A model generated the notes under the pieces. It did no database searches, was not told the DNA's origin, and was given only the letters and a program-made list of their open reading frames with translations. A program made the position numbers and the translations under genes. A stretch of 64,000 nucleotides of DNA. Source: Anaerolineales bacterium. Its GTDB lineage: Bacteria; Chloroflexota; Anaerolineae; Anaerolineales; Villigracilaceae. Location: assembly GCA_016744335.1 (NCBI GenBank), contig JADGEO010000006.1, positions 37,000-100,999 of the forward strand, written 5' to 3'. Shown in pieces: positions 14,829-24,347 of the stretch. How positions within the stretch are numbered: the first letter of the stretch is position 1; each line of letters begins with the position of its first letter.

Positions 14829-16214
14829 CTATTTGCTTAAATCCTGTGCTGTGGCGTTCATTTGTGCCAAAATGGCGGCAACTGAGCCAGCTTGCACATC
14901 AAAGCGGAAAATATATTCAAAACCATCTTCTAAAAGATAGCGGACTTTATGCCAAGATGCTAATTGGGGATAAATTTCAGTTTGATCTATAAAATTGATC
15001 GCTTGTCCCCAGTGGGGATTGTCTTTTTCATAATCGGATAATAACTCAAGTGAAGAGGTGCGAAGGGGATAAAGAGCGGTACTTTTCGTGAATTTAGCTT
15101 GGTTTGCGGGCGTAAGCATCCACTTGATGAAGAGCCAGGATGCGAGAGCCTCGGCTTCATCTTCTGTTTCTAGAAGGGTATATGAACTGCCGTAGGTGAC
15201 GACTGCTCCGCGTTCTTCACCGGGGATGGGGTGAACTGTCCACTCATCGTTATTATTGCCTTCAGCGAAGGCTTTGTCAATTTCGGGGAATTCTTCCATG
15301 CTGGCGGTGATGAAGAGGGCAGAGCGTGCGGCAAATTGTTCGTAGGGCGTATTGGCTGTGGTGAGCCAAGCACAGTCTTTGTCGTATAGTGCTTTTAGGT
15401 TTTTGAAGCTATCTATATTTTCATCACTGATAAATTGATAGTTGTTGTTAGCGTCTAGGGGGGTGCCGCCAAAGCCGAGCATCCATGAGAGAACGGCATT
15501 TGCATCATCGTCTACAATCCAGCCACCTTTTCCATCATTTTCAGGGTTTTCATCTGCGCGCATAAATTTATTGGCGGCGCAGGCTTGTTTTTCAAAATTT
15601 TCAAAGGTGAGCGGAGGGGCATCGAAGCCGAGTTCTTCTCCCCAAGTTTTATTATAGAGGAGAAAACGCGCTGTTCGCTGGGCGGGGAGGGCTGTCTGTT
15701 CGCCATCGTATTGGTCTTGAGCGAGGAAGGGGGCAGGGATGTCGTTTTTTTCTTCTACTGTAAAGCCCCAGATAGAGTCGTCTATGTACCGGGATAAGCT
15801 TTTAACAGCACCACGTTCACGCCACACCGCTGTTTGTTCGGGGAGAGCAAGTACAATACGCGGACGCTCCGCTGTGTTCAATGAATCGGATACGGCATTG
15901 AAGAGCATATTATAGCTTCCCTGATAGTTGGCTTTTACCTTAATTCCCCATGGGTTTTCTTCGTTAAATTCATTAATTTGCAAATTGAGAAGTGAAGCGG
16001 GAGCACCAAACCATGCGTGCCAAACTTCGATTTCTATGCCCTCGAGGTCTTCTTCTTCAATCTCAAAATTGCTGACAGGAATGGGCGTGGCGGTAGGGGG
16101 TGGGGTTTTGGTGGCTGTAGTTTTTGATGCGGGTGTTGATGTTGGGGTAGCCGAAGATGGCGTGCAAGCGGTGAGGAGAAAAATAAGGAGGAGAAAAATG
16201 CGAGTTTTAGCCAT
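14829..16214 (-). CDS. Extracellular solute-binding lipoprotein (sugar type)
   Basis: This 461-residue protein has a lipoprotein signal (LLTACTPS, Cys17), a Thr/Pro/Ala-rich linker to about residue 50, then a family-1 solute-binding fold with EVWHAWFG, NEFNEENPWGIKVKA and EAEALASWLFIKWML. It probably binds sugars or similar solutes outside the membrane for an ABC importer. No permease or ATPase gene is adjacent, so the rest of the transporter is elsewhere. It overlaps the protease gene upstream by 8 bases, an unusual pairing. Confidence 0.85.
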   Translation of the reverse strand: MAKTRIFLLLIFLLTACTPSSATPTSTPASKTTATKTPPPTATPIPVSNFEIEEEDLEGIEIEVWHAWFGAPASLLNLQINEFNEENPWGIKVKANYQGSYNMLFNAVSDSLNTAERPRIVLALPEQTAVWRERGAVKSLSRYIDDSIWGFTVEEKNDIPAPFLAQDQYDGEQTALPAQRTARFLLYNKTWGEELGFDAPPLTFENFEKQACAANKFMRADENPENDGKGGWIVDDDANAVLSWMLGFGGTPLDANNNYQFISDENIDSFKNLKALYDKDCAWLTTANTPYEQFAARSALFITASMEEFPEIDKAFAEGNNNDEWTVHPIPGEERGAVVTYGSSYTLLETEDEAEALASWLFIKWMLTPANQAKFTKSTALYPLRTSSLELLSDYEKDNPHWGQAINFIDQTEIYPQLASWHKVRYLLEDGFEYIFRFDVQAGSVAAILAQMNATAQDLSK

Positions 16215-17397
16215 AGACCACCAGGGGAACAGGAATGAAGACGAGAATAAAGACGATGAGGGCGAAAATAGCCCATTTGCGGCGAGTGGAATCGAGTTCG
16301 GTGATTTGGTCGAGGGGTTCGGCGTGTCTGCGTCCTAGAAAATGGAGCATGAGTGCCCACATCCACCAGCCTTGCCACGCAAAGCCAAGTAGGAAGAGTG
16401 CCGCAAGAATGAATGGGGCGAGTTTTTTTGCGTTTTTGCCGAAGACGCTGTAAAGGATATGCCCGCCATCGAGTGTGCCCATGGGAATCATATTGAGTGA
16501 AGTGACAAGAAGCCCCGCCCAGCCCGCCCAAGCGATATTGTGAACTTGCACATCTAGCGCACCGATGGGGGAAGGGGTGGATGTGAAGATGTAGCGTATC
16601 CAATAAAGTACTGGCGCAACGCCATTATAGCTGGTTGGTTCGGGAAGAAATTTGCCCAAAACGGCAAATTTGGCAAATAAATAGATAATGGAATTGCCTT
16701 CGAGCATGCCTGAGCCAGAGAGTGTGCTGAGCGTGGAGAGTGAAAGCCCGTAGAGTAGAACAGGCATTGCAACTGCCAGCCCTGCAAGGGGACCTGCAAG
16801 CCCTATATCGAAGAGAACACGTTTGTTTTTTGGGCGTTCTTTCATTTGGATAAATGCGCCCAACGTGCCTAAAATGCTAAAGGGGTAGGGGAGCGGTAAA
16901 AAGAAGGGTAGGGTGACTTTTGTGTTATGATGCCGCCCCATAAGATAATGCCCAAACTCGTGTGCAAGAAGAATGCTTAATAAACTTACAGCAAAGGGGA
17001 TGCCGCGCCAAATATGAAAAAGTGCGTCTTCTAGTACTGCAAATAAGTCGGCATTTGCGGGGAGTTCAGTTTCAAAAACTGCGCCCGTAAATAGCACACT
17101 GGCTAAAGTAGCTAAAAAGAAAAGTAAATTTATCGTGATATTGGGGAGTTGGGGCGGCGCAACTTCATGAACGAGAATAATTACTTGTTTCCCATTTTCT
17201 TCTTGAAAAAGGGGCGTAAGTTTATAGGGTGCAAGGCTTTCAACAAGTTGGTCGTAGGCTGTCGCAGAATCGTCTCCTAGTAAATGACCGTGATATTGGA
17301 CGACAAATCCACGCTTGGTATCCCCATGAATGATGCTTTCATAGGCGAAGACTTTTGCGATAAGTTCGTTTAGAATTTCAGTTTCGGGAAGGGACAT
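16207..17397 (-). CDS. Site-2 protease family (M50) membrane metalloprotease
   Basis: This 396-residue multi-pass protein has the zinc motif HEFGH (146-150) and the second signature GTLDGGHILY, both of the M50 site-2 protease family. A soluble N-terminal domain of about 85 residues precedes the membrane part. Such proteases cut substrates inside the membrane, often to release regulators. The long N-terminal extension resembles the plant EGY-like branch also found in Chloroflexota. The gene is the first of a two-gene unit with the solute-binding lipoprotein. Confidence 0.9.
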   Translation of the reverse strand: MSLPETEILNELIAKVFAYESIIHGDTKRGFVVQYHGHLLGDDSATAYDQLVESLAPYKLTPLFQEENGKQVIILVHEVAPPQLPNITINLLFFLATLASVLFTGAVFETELPANADLFAVLEDALFHIWRGIPFAVSLLSILLAHEFGHYLMGRHHNTKVTLPFFLPLPYPFSILGTLGAFIQMKERPKNKRVLFDIGLAGPLAGLAVAMPVLLYGLSLSTLSTLSGSGMLEGNSIIYLFAKFAVLGKFLPEPTSYNGVAPVLYWIRYIFTSTPSPIGALDVQVHNIAWAGWAGLLVTSLNMIPMGTLDGGHILYSVFGKNAKKLAPFILAALFLLGFAWQGWWMWALMLHFLGRRHAEPLDQITELDSTRRKWAIFALIVFILVFIPVPLVVYG

Positions 17398-17437
17398 AGA
17401 GAATTTGTTCCGCGTTGTGTATTACGTGGGAAAAAGT

Positions 17438-17487
17438 AAAACGTGAAACGTAAAACTTATTTTTCTACGCTTTACGTTTCACGTTTT
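17438..17487. terminator. Hairpin after selC
   Basis: Two perfect 17-base arms (aaaacgtgaaacgtaaa and its complement) enclose a 16-base loop just past the 3' end of the selenocysteine tRNA. It is followed by T-rich sequence on the minus strand (ttttt), so it may terminate selC. Similar ACGT-rich palindromes occur elsewhere in the window, so it may also be a repeat. Confidence 0.5.
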
Positions 17488-17496
17488 TTCTTTAGG

Positions 17497-17590
17497 CGGG
17501 AGTGCATGGGAGTCGAACCCACCACGGCTCGCAACGCGACCCGTCACCGATGTTGAAGACCGGGAAGCCCACCGGGACTTAACCACTCCC
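17497..17590 (-). tRNA. selC: tRNA-Sec (anticodon UCA)
   Basis: Read on the minus strand, the gene starts GGGAGTG and ends CACTCCCG (7-bp acceptor stem; the eighth pair is G-G). It has a six-pair D stem AAGTCC/GGGCTT with loop CGGT, an anticodon stem CCGGT/ATCGG around CTTCAAC with anticodon TCA, a long variable arm (ACGGGTCGC/GCGAGCCGT) and a T arm GTGGG-TTCGACT-CCCAT. The long D stem, long variable arm and UCA anticodon are hallmarks of bacterial tRNA-Sec, which decodes UGA as selenocysteine. CCA is not encoded in full. selA, selB and selD are not in this window. Confidence 0.92.
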
Positions 17591-17760
17591 AACAGAAGGA
17601 TACTCGAAGGGGTGAAAGGTGGCAAGGGTAGCAAGGGTGACATTAGCGTTGAAAAATAACCTAAGAAAATCTTTGTGCTTACGTTAATACTTTTCCTATG
17701 AAATCACATGCTATATTTTGATAAAATTGTGCGTAGAATTTTGCTCAGGAGGCTACTATT

Positions 17761-19626
17761 ATGACCGAAGATAAAAAAACAAATGCACAATCTTTTACTT
17801 TTAAAGCTGAAACTAAACAACTTCTCAATATCTTGATTCATTCTTTATATAAAGATAAAGAAGTTTTTTTGCGAGAATTACTCTCAAATGCGTCTGATGC
17901 ACTTAATCGTGTTCATTTTGAGATGTTGACCAATCAGAACGTGCTCGATGCAGATGTAGAATTAAATATCCGCATTACTGCTGATAAAGATGAGCGGATG
18001 TTGACCATTCAAGATACAGGCATTGGTATGACCAAAGATGAGATTATCGAAAATCTCGGTACCATTGCTCAATCAGGGGCGCGGAATTTTATCGAAGCGA
18101 CTAAAGAGTCTGGCGAAGAAAATTTGGCGCAGGTGATTGGTCAATTTGGCGTTGGTTTTTATTCCGTTTTTATGGCGGCAGAATGGGTGCGGGTGACATC
18201 GCGTTCTTATAAACCGCGTGCCAAAGCCGTGAGTTGGTACGCCACTGGTGAAGATGATTTTGAAATCAGCCCCGCAGAAATGAATGAACGTGGGACAAAG
18301 ATTGAAATCAAATTAAAGAAAGATGCCGAAGAGTTTGCTGAAGACTATCGCCTGAATACCGTTATCAAAAAGCACTCCGACTATATCGGGTTTCCTATTT
18401 ACGTTGGCGATAGTGAAGAGCAGGCAAATGCTCAATCATCGCTTTGGCGCACTGCTCGTAACGAAATTACAGACGAGCAATATAACGATTTCTACCGTCA
18501 AATGACGATGGAATTTGAAGAACCACTTCATCGTATTCATTCGGTAATGGATGCGCCAGTGCAACTTTTTGCGCTTTTGTATATCCCTGCCAGTGGAGAA
18601 CGAGGCGTATTCTCTGCCCGCAAAGAAGATGGATTGAAGCTTTACTCTCGTAATATCTTGATTGATGAATATACAAAAGACCTTTTACCCGAATATCTGC
18701 GCTTTGTGCAGGGTGTGGTCGATTCAGAAGATTTGCCCCTCAATGTCTCGCGTGAGACGGTGCAATCAAGTGGTTTAATGCCACGACTGCAAAAGATTGT
18801 TACTGGGCAGGTTATGCGCGAGTTGGAAAAGTTAGCCAAGAAAGATGTAGAAAAATATAATCTTTTCTGGGAAGCATTTGGTGTTTTCTTGAAGCAAGGT
18901 ATTGCATCTGATCCAATGACAACAGAAAAGGTGCAACCTTTACTGCGTTTCAAAACGAATAAAAATCCAGAGGAATGGTCTTCTTTGGATGATTATGTAG
19001 AAAGAATGCAAGATGAACAAAAAGAAATTTATTATATCGTTGGAGATGATCCGAAATCTGTTTTACTTAGCCCGCATTTGGATTATTTCCAATCGCAGGA
19101 TACCGAAGTGCTTCTGCTAACCGACCCGATGGATTCCTTTATGCTGATGGGATTAAATCAATATAAAGAGCATGAGCTGAAAAGTGTTGCTCAAGCCGAT
19201 ATTGAGCCAGAAGAAGACGAGCAAAAAGAGAGTGATGAAGAGAAAATCCCCGATGATGAATTTGCCACTTTGCTCGAACTTTTTAAAGAAACGCTAGGTG
19301 AACGTGTAGAGGATGTGCGCACAAGCAATCGGCTTTCACAATCGGTTGCACGTTTGGTTGTGGCGGATGATAATTTTAATCCCGAATTACAGCGAGTTTA
19401 TCGCTATTTGGGTAAAGATTATGAAGACCCCAAGAAAACTTTAGAGCTAAATCCTTCGCATCCAATCCTGAAGAGTCTGATTGCTGAAAGCGTTGAAGCT
19501 GATTTGCAAAAAGAAATCATTGAGCAAATTTACGACAATACTTTGTTGGTCGAAGGCTTGCACCCTGATCCTTCGAGTATGGCATCTCGCATCCAAAAAT
19601 TGATGGAAATGGTCTTAGAGAAATAG
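17761..19626 (+). CDS. htpG: Chaperone protein HtpG (Hsp90)
   Basis: This 621-residue Hsp90 chaperone has a typical N-terminal ATPase domain of the GHKL type: LLSNASDALN, IQDTGIGMTKDE and GQFGVGFYSVFM. It is followed by the middle domain with LYIPA and PLNVSRE, and a C-terminal dimerisation domain. It helps fold and stabilise client proteins in the cytoplasm. CAGGAGG lies 9 bases before ATG 17761. It is divergent from selC and ends at a shared bidirectional terminator with manA. Confidence 0.97.
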   Translation: MTEDKKTNAQSFTFKAETKQLLNILIHSLYKDKEVFLRELLSNASDALNRVHFEMLTNQNVLDADVELNIRITADKDERMLTIQDTGIGMTKDEIIENLGTIAQSGARNFIEATKESGEENLAQVIGQFGVGFYSVFMAAEWVRVTSRSYKPRAKAVSWYATGEDDFEISPAEMNERGTKIEIKLKKDAEEFAEDYRLNTVIKKHSDYIGFPIYVGDSEEQANAQSSLWRTARNEITDEQYNDFYRQMTMEFEEPLHRIHSVMDAPVQLFALLYIPASGERGVFSARKEDGLKLYSRNILIDEYTKDLLPEYLRFVQGVVDSEDLPLNVSRETVQSSGLMPRLQKIVTGQVMRELEKLAKKDVEKYNLFWEAFGVFLKQGIASDPMTTEKVQPLLRFKTNKNPEEWSSLDDYVERMQDEQKEIYYIVGDDPKSVLLSPHLDYFQSQDTEVLLLTDPMDSFMLMGLNQYKEHELKSVAQADIEPEEDEQKESDEEKIPDDEFATLLELFKETLGERVEDVRTSNRLSQSVARLVVADDNFNPELQRVYRYLGKDYEDPKKTLELNPSHPILKSLIAESVEADLQKEIIEQIYDNTLLVEGLHPDPSSMASRIQKLMEMVLEK

Positions 19627-19788
19627 GCTTTACCTGAAATAACTTCTGAGTTAAAGTTCTCAAGATTTAGAACCGCCAATCTTCACCAATCCTCACTGAA
19701 ATTTTGTTTTTTAGCGAAGATTAGGGGCAGAATTTTGCCTTGCTGATTCGTGGTTAAGAATTTTATTCTTGATAGAGTCTAATAAACA

Positions 19789-19822
19789 AAAAAAGCGTGG
19801 ATGATTTCATCCACGCTTTTTT
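19789..19822. terminator. Bidirectional rho-independent terminator
   Basis: A 16-base arm aaaaaagcgtggatga pairs perfectly with tcatccacgctttttt around a 2-base centre. It separates the convergent genes htpG and manA and has T runs on both strands. Confidence 0.9.
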
Positions 19823-19839
19823 ATATCCGTGCGCTAGTG

Positions 19840-20832
19840 CTAATTGCCTACATAAGTGCGCAAGAAAAGAGTATCAGTTTTTGCGACAACTTCAAATTTA
19901 CCTAATGCCGCGGGCAAGAGGGTGAATTGAACGGCATTAAGGGCTACTTCGTTGATGCTCGCTTGCCCCTCTATTAATCCCCAAATTTCTAGGGTCTCTC
20001 CTAAACAATTTCCGTGATAGTGGGTGCCCGCGCCCATTTCGATTTTTTCTGTAGTGAAATAAGAATTTTTACAGAGGGTTGAACGCCGAATACCCTCATT
20101 ATCTGAAATTAATTTTGGGGGCGATAACTTGGGTTCGACCTGTTCAAAATTGATTACATCTAAGGCTTTATCTATATGCAGGGGACGTGGAATTCCGTCT
20201 GTGTCAACACGATTCCAGTCGTAGACGCGGTAGGTGGTGTTTGAGTTCTGTTGAATTTCGGCGATGATAATGCCATCCATAATTGCATGGAGTGTGCCCG
20301 CGGGGACGCAGATATGGTCGCCTGTTTTAACGGGGAGATAGTGGAGATGAGGTTCAAGATTTCCTTTTTCTATGCCCGTTCGGAATTTTTTAGGCGTTGT
20401 GCCTGCGCTTACGCCTAAAATTATCTCTGCCCCTTTTTTTGCGTGGAGGACGAGCCACATCTCTGTTTTGCCAAGTTCGTTTTTTTCGTTTGCTAACGCG
20501 TAGTGGTCATCGGGATGTACTTGAACAGATAGCGAGCGTTTTGCGTCTAGCAGCTTTATGAGCAAGGGGAATTTGCCGCGTTCTTGTGCCCATTGATTGT
20601 TTTTACCAATTAGGTCTAAGCCTAATTCATCTTGGAGTTCAATAAGGGAGTAGCCTGAAAAGATGCCATTGCTCACCATTGAGACACCATCTTTATGCGC
20701 GGCGATATCCCAGCTTTCGGCGATGATGCCTTTTGTGGGAAGCTCGCGCCCTAGCTTTTCGAGATTGCGTCCGCCCCAAATATAATCTTTGAAGACGGGG
20801 GTAAATAGGAGCGGGTATAGTTTTTTTGTCAT
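19840..20832 (-). CDS. manA: Mannose-6-phosphate isomerase, class I
   Basis: This 330-residue type I phosphomannose isomerase interconverts mannose 6-phosphate and fructose 6-phosphate. Zinc ligands are visible in SVQVHPDD and KTEMWLVL, with a third in VPAGTLHAI. KDYIWGGRNLEKLG is typical of the Bacillus ManA branch, of slightly longer than 300 residues. It feeds mannose-derived nucleotide sugars or lets mannose enter glycolysis. The gene stands alone on its strand. Confidence 0.94.
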   Translation of the reverse strand: MTKKLYPLLFTPVFKDYIWGGRNLEKLGRELPTKGIIAESWDIAAHKDGVSMVSNGIFSGYSLIELQDELGLDLIGKNNQWAQERGKFPLLIKLLDAKRSLSVQVHPDDHYALANEKNELGKTEMWLVLHAKKGAEIILGVSAGTTPKKFRTGIEKGNLEPHLHYLPVKTGDHICVPAGTLHAIMDGIIIAEIQQNSNTTYRVYDWNRVDTDGIPRPLHIDKALDVINFEQVEPKLSPPKLISDNEGIRRSTLCKNSYFTTEKIEMGAGTHYHGNCLGETLEIWGLIEGQASINEVALNAVQFTLLPAALGKFEVVAKTDTLFLRTYVGN

Positions 20833-20866
20833 GGGGTTATTGTACAGTATTTTTGTGCTTAAAAGC

Positions 20867-20897
20867 GAAAAACTCCGTGAAGTCTCGCGGAGTTTTT
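20867..20897. terminator. Terminator-like hairpin
   Basis: GAAAAACTCCG pairs with CGGAGTTTTTC around a short loop and is flanked by T/A runs. It lies 35 bases upstream of manA and could end a transcript reading from either side; no gene is clearly served by it. Confidence 0.55.
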
Positions 20898-21119
20898 CAA
20901 ACCAACTTAGAAAAAGGAGAAAAAGATGTTTTTCCTAACTCGAATGAGTATAAGAGATGTCAGACCTTTTAGCTAGTGAGGAGAGTCATTTTCTTTTATG
21001 ACAAATAGTCAGGTTTGGTGAGGGAGGTAATCTGTTTGAGGCGCAGAGGTGTTTTTCGAAGGCTCGCAAGCCCAAAACACGCGTGTTTCGGAGCGGAGCG
21101 GTTTTTCATCCCCCTTATT

Positions 21120-21485
21120 TTATTCTATGATTTCGGCATCTATTACTTCATCTACGCGATGGTCGCTATCGCCATTGCCGCTGCCAAGTTGGGCGCGGTG
21201 TTCGGCGACTACGTGTGGGGGGCAGAGTTCAACAAAAAATTTAAGCCCAAATAACATGACGGCGATGTCGTCTGCCGCGCCGATAATGGGCATAACTGCG
21301 CCGGGGATGAAATCTACGGGGGAGATGAGGTAAATGATTGAGCCAATGGGGAGTAGCTTTGCGAACGAACTGACGCGAGAATCTCCCATGAGACGTGCAA
21401 CAAGCCTGAGTTGGGCTGTTAGTTGTTTGAAAAAACCGGGGTCTTTTGAAGATGATGAGTTTTGATATGTGGCTGTGTCTTTCAT
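21120..21485 (-). CDS. DUF1232 (YkvA-like) membrane protein
   Basis: This 121-residue protein contains the DUF1232 core, SIIYLISPVDFIPG followed by GAADDIAVM, with one or two hydrophobic segments (about residues 46-85) and a soluble charged C-terminus. DUF1232 proteins are small membrane proteins of unknown function. The gene starts at ATG 21485 and is divergent from the osmC-like gene. The 285 bases beyond its stop hold a hairpin and no convincing gene. Confidence 0.8.
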   Translation of the reverse strand: MKDTATYQNSSSSKDPGFFKQLTAQLRLVARLMGDSRVSSFAKLLPIGSIIYLISPVDFIPGAVMPIIGAADDIAVMLFGLKFFVELCPPHVVAEHRAQLGSGNGDSDHRVDEVIDAEIIE

Positions 21486-21593
21486 TGTTTTCTCCTATAT
21501 TTGAGTGAGATTGCTCTATTATACCTTGTAACTTTTTTGCATGGGGCGCATCTAAAGGGGTGTTTTAAAATAAAAATTTTAGGAGAAGAAATT

Positions 21594-21998
21594 ATGGAAA
21601 TGGTGATAGATTTTCCCAGTGGCGCACGTGTAGATGCCCATTTTGCAAACTTTACAGTTAAAACCGACCAACCCCCAATGGGTGGAGGCGAGGGGTCTGC
21701 CCCAACTCCTTTTGCGGTTTTTCTTTCTTCGCTTGGTACTTGTGCCGGGATTTATGTACTCGGTTTCTGCCGTCAGCGTGGGCTTTCAACGGATAATATC
21801 CGTATTATTCAGCGAATGTATAGCAACCCAATGACTGGGTTGGTAGGAAAGTTTGAGTTAGAGATTCAGGTGCCGCCTGAGTTTCCAGAGAAATATAGAC
21901 CTGCGTTGATTCGTTCTGCAGATCAATGTGCGGTGAAGAAGCATTTTGAGCATCCGCCCGTTTTTGAGATTACGACCAAAGAAGTGGCAATGGCGTAG
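21594..21998 (+). CDS. OsmC family protein
   Basis: This 134-residue OsmC-fold protein carries the two conserved cysteines of the family: Cys50 in SSLGTCAG and Cys112 in SADQCAVKK. These reduce organic peroxides in OsmC/Ohr enzymes, though this branch (YhfA/OsmC-like) is less characterised. AGGAG (21581-21585) supports ATG 21594; the frame is open further upstream without a good start. A strong terminator follows. Confidence 0.88.
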   Translation: MEMVIDFPSGARVDAHFANFTVKTDQPPMGGGEGSAPTPFAVFLSSLGTCAGIYVLGFCRQRGLSTDNIRIIQRMYSNPMTGLVGKFELEIQVPPEFPEKYRPALIRSADQCAVKKHFEHPPVFEITTKEVAMA

Positions 21999-22026
21999 GG
22001 TTAGAATCTATCGGGAATAGGTTAGA

Positions 22027-22063
22027 AGAACGCGTTCCCTTCAAGGGAACGCGTTCTTTTTTT
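22027..22063 (+). terminator. Rho-independent terminator of osmC-like gene
   Basis: AGAACGCGTTCCCTT pairs perfectly with AAGGGAACGCGTTCT around one base and is followed by eight or more T. The remaining 300 bases to the next gene hold an accacagataaacaggat repeat-like stretch and AT-rich sequence with no gene I can support. Confidence 0.9.
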
Positions 22064-22362
22064 GTTTCCAATTCTCTACTCTACATCTTTAAAAGAAACT
22101 GCACCAGACAGAAAAACTTACCACAGATAAACAGGATAAACGCTGATTTAAAGATTTTTTCTTTGTGCTAAGCTGAAAACAAGAGATATTTTAGCTAAAA
22201 AATTAAAAAAACAAAGTTTTCAATTGTGAAAAATATTTTCAAGACATTCTTTTGTGGTTTTTCATCAAGAAACATCCTATTTATCTGCGTTCATCTGTGG
22301 CTAATTCTAGATGTACGGTAGAGAAGTTTCCAATAGTTTTTATTGCGGGGTACAATTCAGCT

Positions 22363-22830
22363 ATGCCTTATATTATTGATGGACACAATTTAATTCCCCG
22401 CGTAGGATTACGCCTTGACGCGCTTGATGATGAAATGGCGTTGGTAGAGATGTTACGTGAGTTTTGTCGTGTTAAGAAAAAACGCGCCGAAATTTATTTT
22501 GATGGCGCGCCACCTGGTCAAGATGGTACGCGTAAATTTGGCTATGTCACTGCACATTTTGTTCGCAGAGGGCGCACGGCAGATGAGGCAATTCACGCTC
22601 GCTTGCGAAAAATGGAAAAATCTGCCCGCAATTGGACAATAGTCTCCTCTGATAGAGAAGTGATAGCCAGCGCAAAATTTGCACGTGCCAGCTATATTTC
22701 ATCTGATGAGTTTGCCCAGCAAATTGAAGAAGCCAAATTTGTAGCGCAAAGTGACCCCGCCCAAGATAAAGCACTCTCCCCTCAAGAAGTAGACCAATGG
22801 ATGAAACTCTTTTCTTCTGATGAAGATTGA
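22363..22830 (+). CDS. NYN domain ribonuclease-like protein (YacP family)
   Basis: This 155-residue protein begins MPYIIDGHNLIP, the YacP/NYN signature with the first conserved aspartate. It continues with IYFDGAPP, TADEAIHARL and TIVSSDREV, whose acidic residues complete the PIN-like active site. NYN proteins are predicted ribonucleases acting in RNA processing or decay. ATG 22363 is chosen at the conserved start of the domain; the open frame upstream lacks similarity. The next gene starts 40 bases further on. Confidence 0.86.
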   Translation: MPYIIDGHNLIPRVGLRLDALDDEMALVEMLREFCRVKKKRAEIYFDGAPPGQDGTRKFGYVTAHFVRRGRTADEAIHARLRKMEKSARNWTIVSSDREVIASAKFARASYISSDEFAQQIEEAKFVAQSDPAQDKALSPQEVDQWMKLFSSDED

Positions 22831-22869
22831 GCAGTGTTCTTGCTTTGCAAAAAACTGTATAATAAAGCC

Positions 22870-23868
22870 ATGAAAAACTTCTATGGTCTTTTCTCTGCTC
22901 CTAACCATTATAATGACGGGCACCCAGAATCGCCAGATAGATTTGGTTTACTCGATGAAACGCTAGAAAGAATTTCGGGGATAATAAAACTGGATGCTAC
23001 GCCAGCCACCTTAGATGAGATTCGTCGCGTCCACACCCTAGCTATGATTCAGGGATTGGAAATGGCACCTCCGGGGACAATCGACCACGCGCCAACCTAT
23101 GTGACTCAAAGCTCTTATGATGATGCACTGCTCGCCGCGGGCGTGACCTTAGCTTGCTCCCGCACGGTAGGCAGTGGTGCGGGAAAAAGCGCATTTTCGC
23201 TCATCCGCCCCCCTGGACATCATGCTGAACCTAATCGGGCAATGGGTTTCTGTCTTTTCAATAATATCGCTATTGCCGCAAAAGACCTTTTGGCACGCGG
23301 TGCAAATCGGGTATTGATTGTTGATTATGATGCCCATCATGGCAACGGGACGCAAGCCGCGTTTCTCAATGATGAACGCGTAGCATATCTCTCTACGCAT
23401 CAGGCGGGCATCTATCCTGGCACAGGGGCAATTACTGACGCGCCCCACGCTCGCGGTAGAATTATTAATTTGCCCCTCCCAGCTTTTAGCGGCGATGTGG
23501 TCTTTCGGCAACTAGCAGAAGAAATTATCACCCCCTTTGTGCGCAGATTTCAGCCTGATTTTGTGCTCGTCTCAGCAGGATTTGATTCGCATTGGAGCGA
23601 CCCGCTAACGCAATTGGGCCTATCTACGCGGGGCTTCTTTGACCTATCAAGGCGTTTGATTGAATTGGCAGATGAAGTTTGTGAGGGCAAAATTATCTTT
23701 GTTTTAGAGGGTGGGTACGATGCCCAAAATGTCGCTAATGGTGTAGAAGCTGTCTTTTTAGCAACAACGGAAAAAAGTTATACGGGAGGAGTAGAAGACA
23801 AATCGCCTTATCCCGAAGTTGATGTTAATGAAGATATTCAAATTTTGCGTAAATTGCACCGATTTTAA
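22870..23868 (+). CDS. Histone deacetylase family hydrolase
   Basis: This 332-residue protein of the arginase/deacetylase superfamily shows RPPGHHAE, with the catalytic histidine pair, and zinc ligands in DYDAHHGNG and SAGFDSHWSDPL, then LEGGYD. Bacterial members deacetylate acetylpolyamines, acetoin-related substrates or proteins; the exact substrate is not evident. It follows the NYN gene closely and the two may be cotranscribed. ATG 22870 fits the family start. Confidence 0.92.
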   Translation: MKNFYGLFSAPNHYNDGHPESPDRFGLLDETLERISGIIKLDATPATLDEIRRVHTLAMIQGLEMAPPGTIDHAPTYVTQSSYDDALLAAGVTLACSRTVGSGAGKSAFSLIRPPGHHAEPNRAMGFCLFNNIAIAAKDLLARGANRVLIVDYDAHHGNGTQAAFLNDERVAYLSTHQAGIYPGTGAITDAPHARGRIINLPLPAFSGDVVFRQLAEEIITPFVRRFQPDFVLVSAGFDSHWSDPLTQLGLSTRGFFDLSRRLIELADEVCEGKIIFVLEGGYDAQNVANGVEAVFLATTEKSYTGGVEDKSPYPEVDVNEDIQILRKLHRF

Positions 23869-24347
23869 CGAATAGTTGACTTAGCTTTGTCGTTGGCAAA
23901 GAGTTATAATGGATGTCTTATGTGAATTTGACATATTTTTCAAGAAAAACACCTCGTAGTCGTGACTTTAGTCGCTCTTGCCCAGAGAATAACGACCAAA
24001 GTTGTTACTACAAAGATTTATTCAGGATTTTCTTAGAAAGAAAATACCCAATAAACTATAAAAAGCTATTTCACATAAGCCGTAATAGAGAATTCCTTTG
24101 CCATTTTTGAACATTTTTTTGCAGAGCTACAGAGAGTTTTTCTCTAGCAAGATTGTATTTCAAATAAAAAGGGTAGGCTTTTATATCCTGTGGAAAAATT
24201 GTCATACATACTCTGGTGTGGACTAAAGCCCTGCCTCAGGACATAAAAGTCGGATAAATCTGACCCGATTTCAGCCCACAGGGATTCTATGTGTTGAGCA
24301 GGCGGCTTTAGCCCCGCTCATTTGGCGAAGGTATTAGAGGAGCAAGA
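23869..24347. other. Intergenic region with imperfect palindromes
   Basis: An imperfect inverted repeat of gtagtcg / actac type lies at 23956-24014. A cluster around ggactaaagccc and ggctttagcccc lies at 24219-24330 and resembles the repeats at 13281-13375. A TTGACT and a TATAAT occur at 23876 and 23905 but are 23 bases apart, too far for a normal promoter. I see no supported gene. Confidence 0.6.

Noticed and set aside
17497..17590. tRNA-Ser with long variable arm
   Set aside because: The anticodon is UCA in this orientation, complementary to UGA. The D stem has six pairs and a four-base loop, unlike tRNA-Ser.
20926..20976. Sixteen-codon ORF after AAGGAG
   Set aside because: The ribosome binding site is good, but there is no promoter, conserved structure or terminator arrangement like the unit at 13449-13642.
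23876..23910. Promoter TTGACT...TATAAT
   Set aside because: The spacer is 23 bases, too long for a normal sigma-70 promoter.
23913..24110. 65-residue open frame
   Set aside because: It runs through an imperfect palindrome repeat, lacks a ribosome binding site and resembles no protein.
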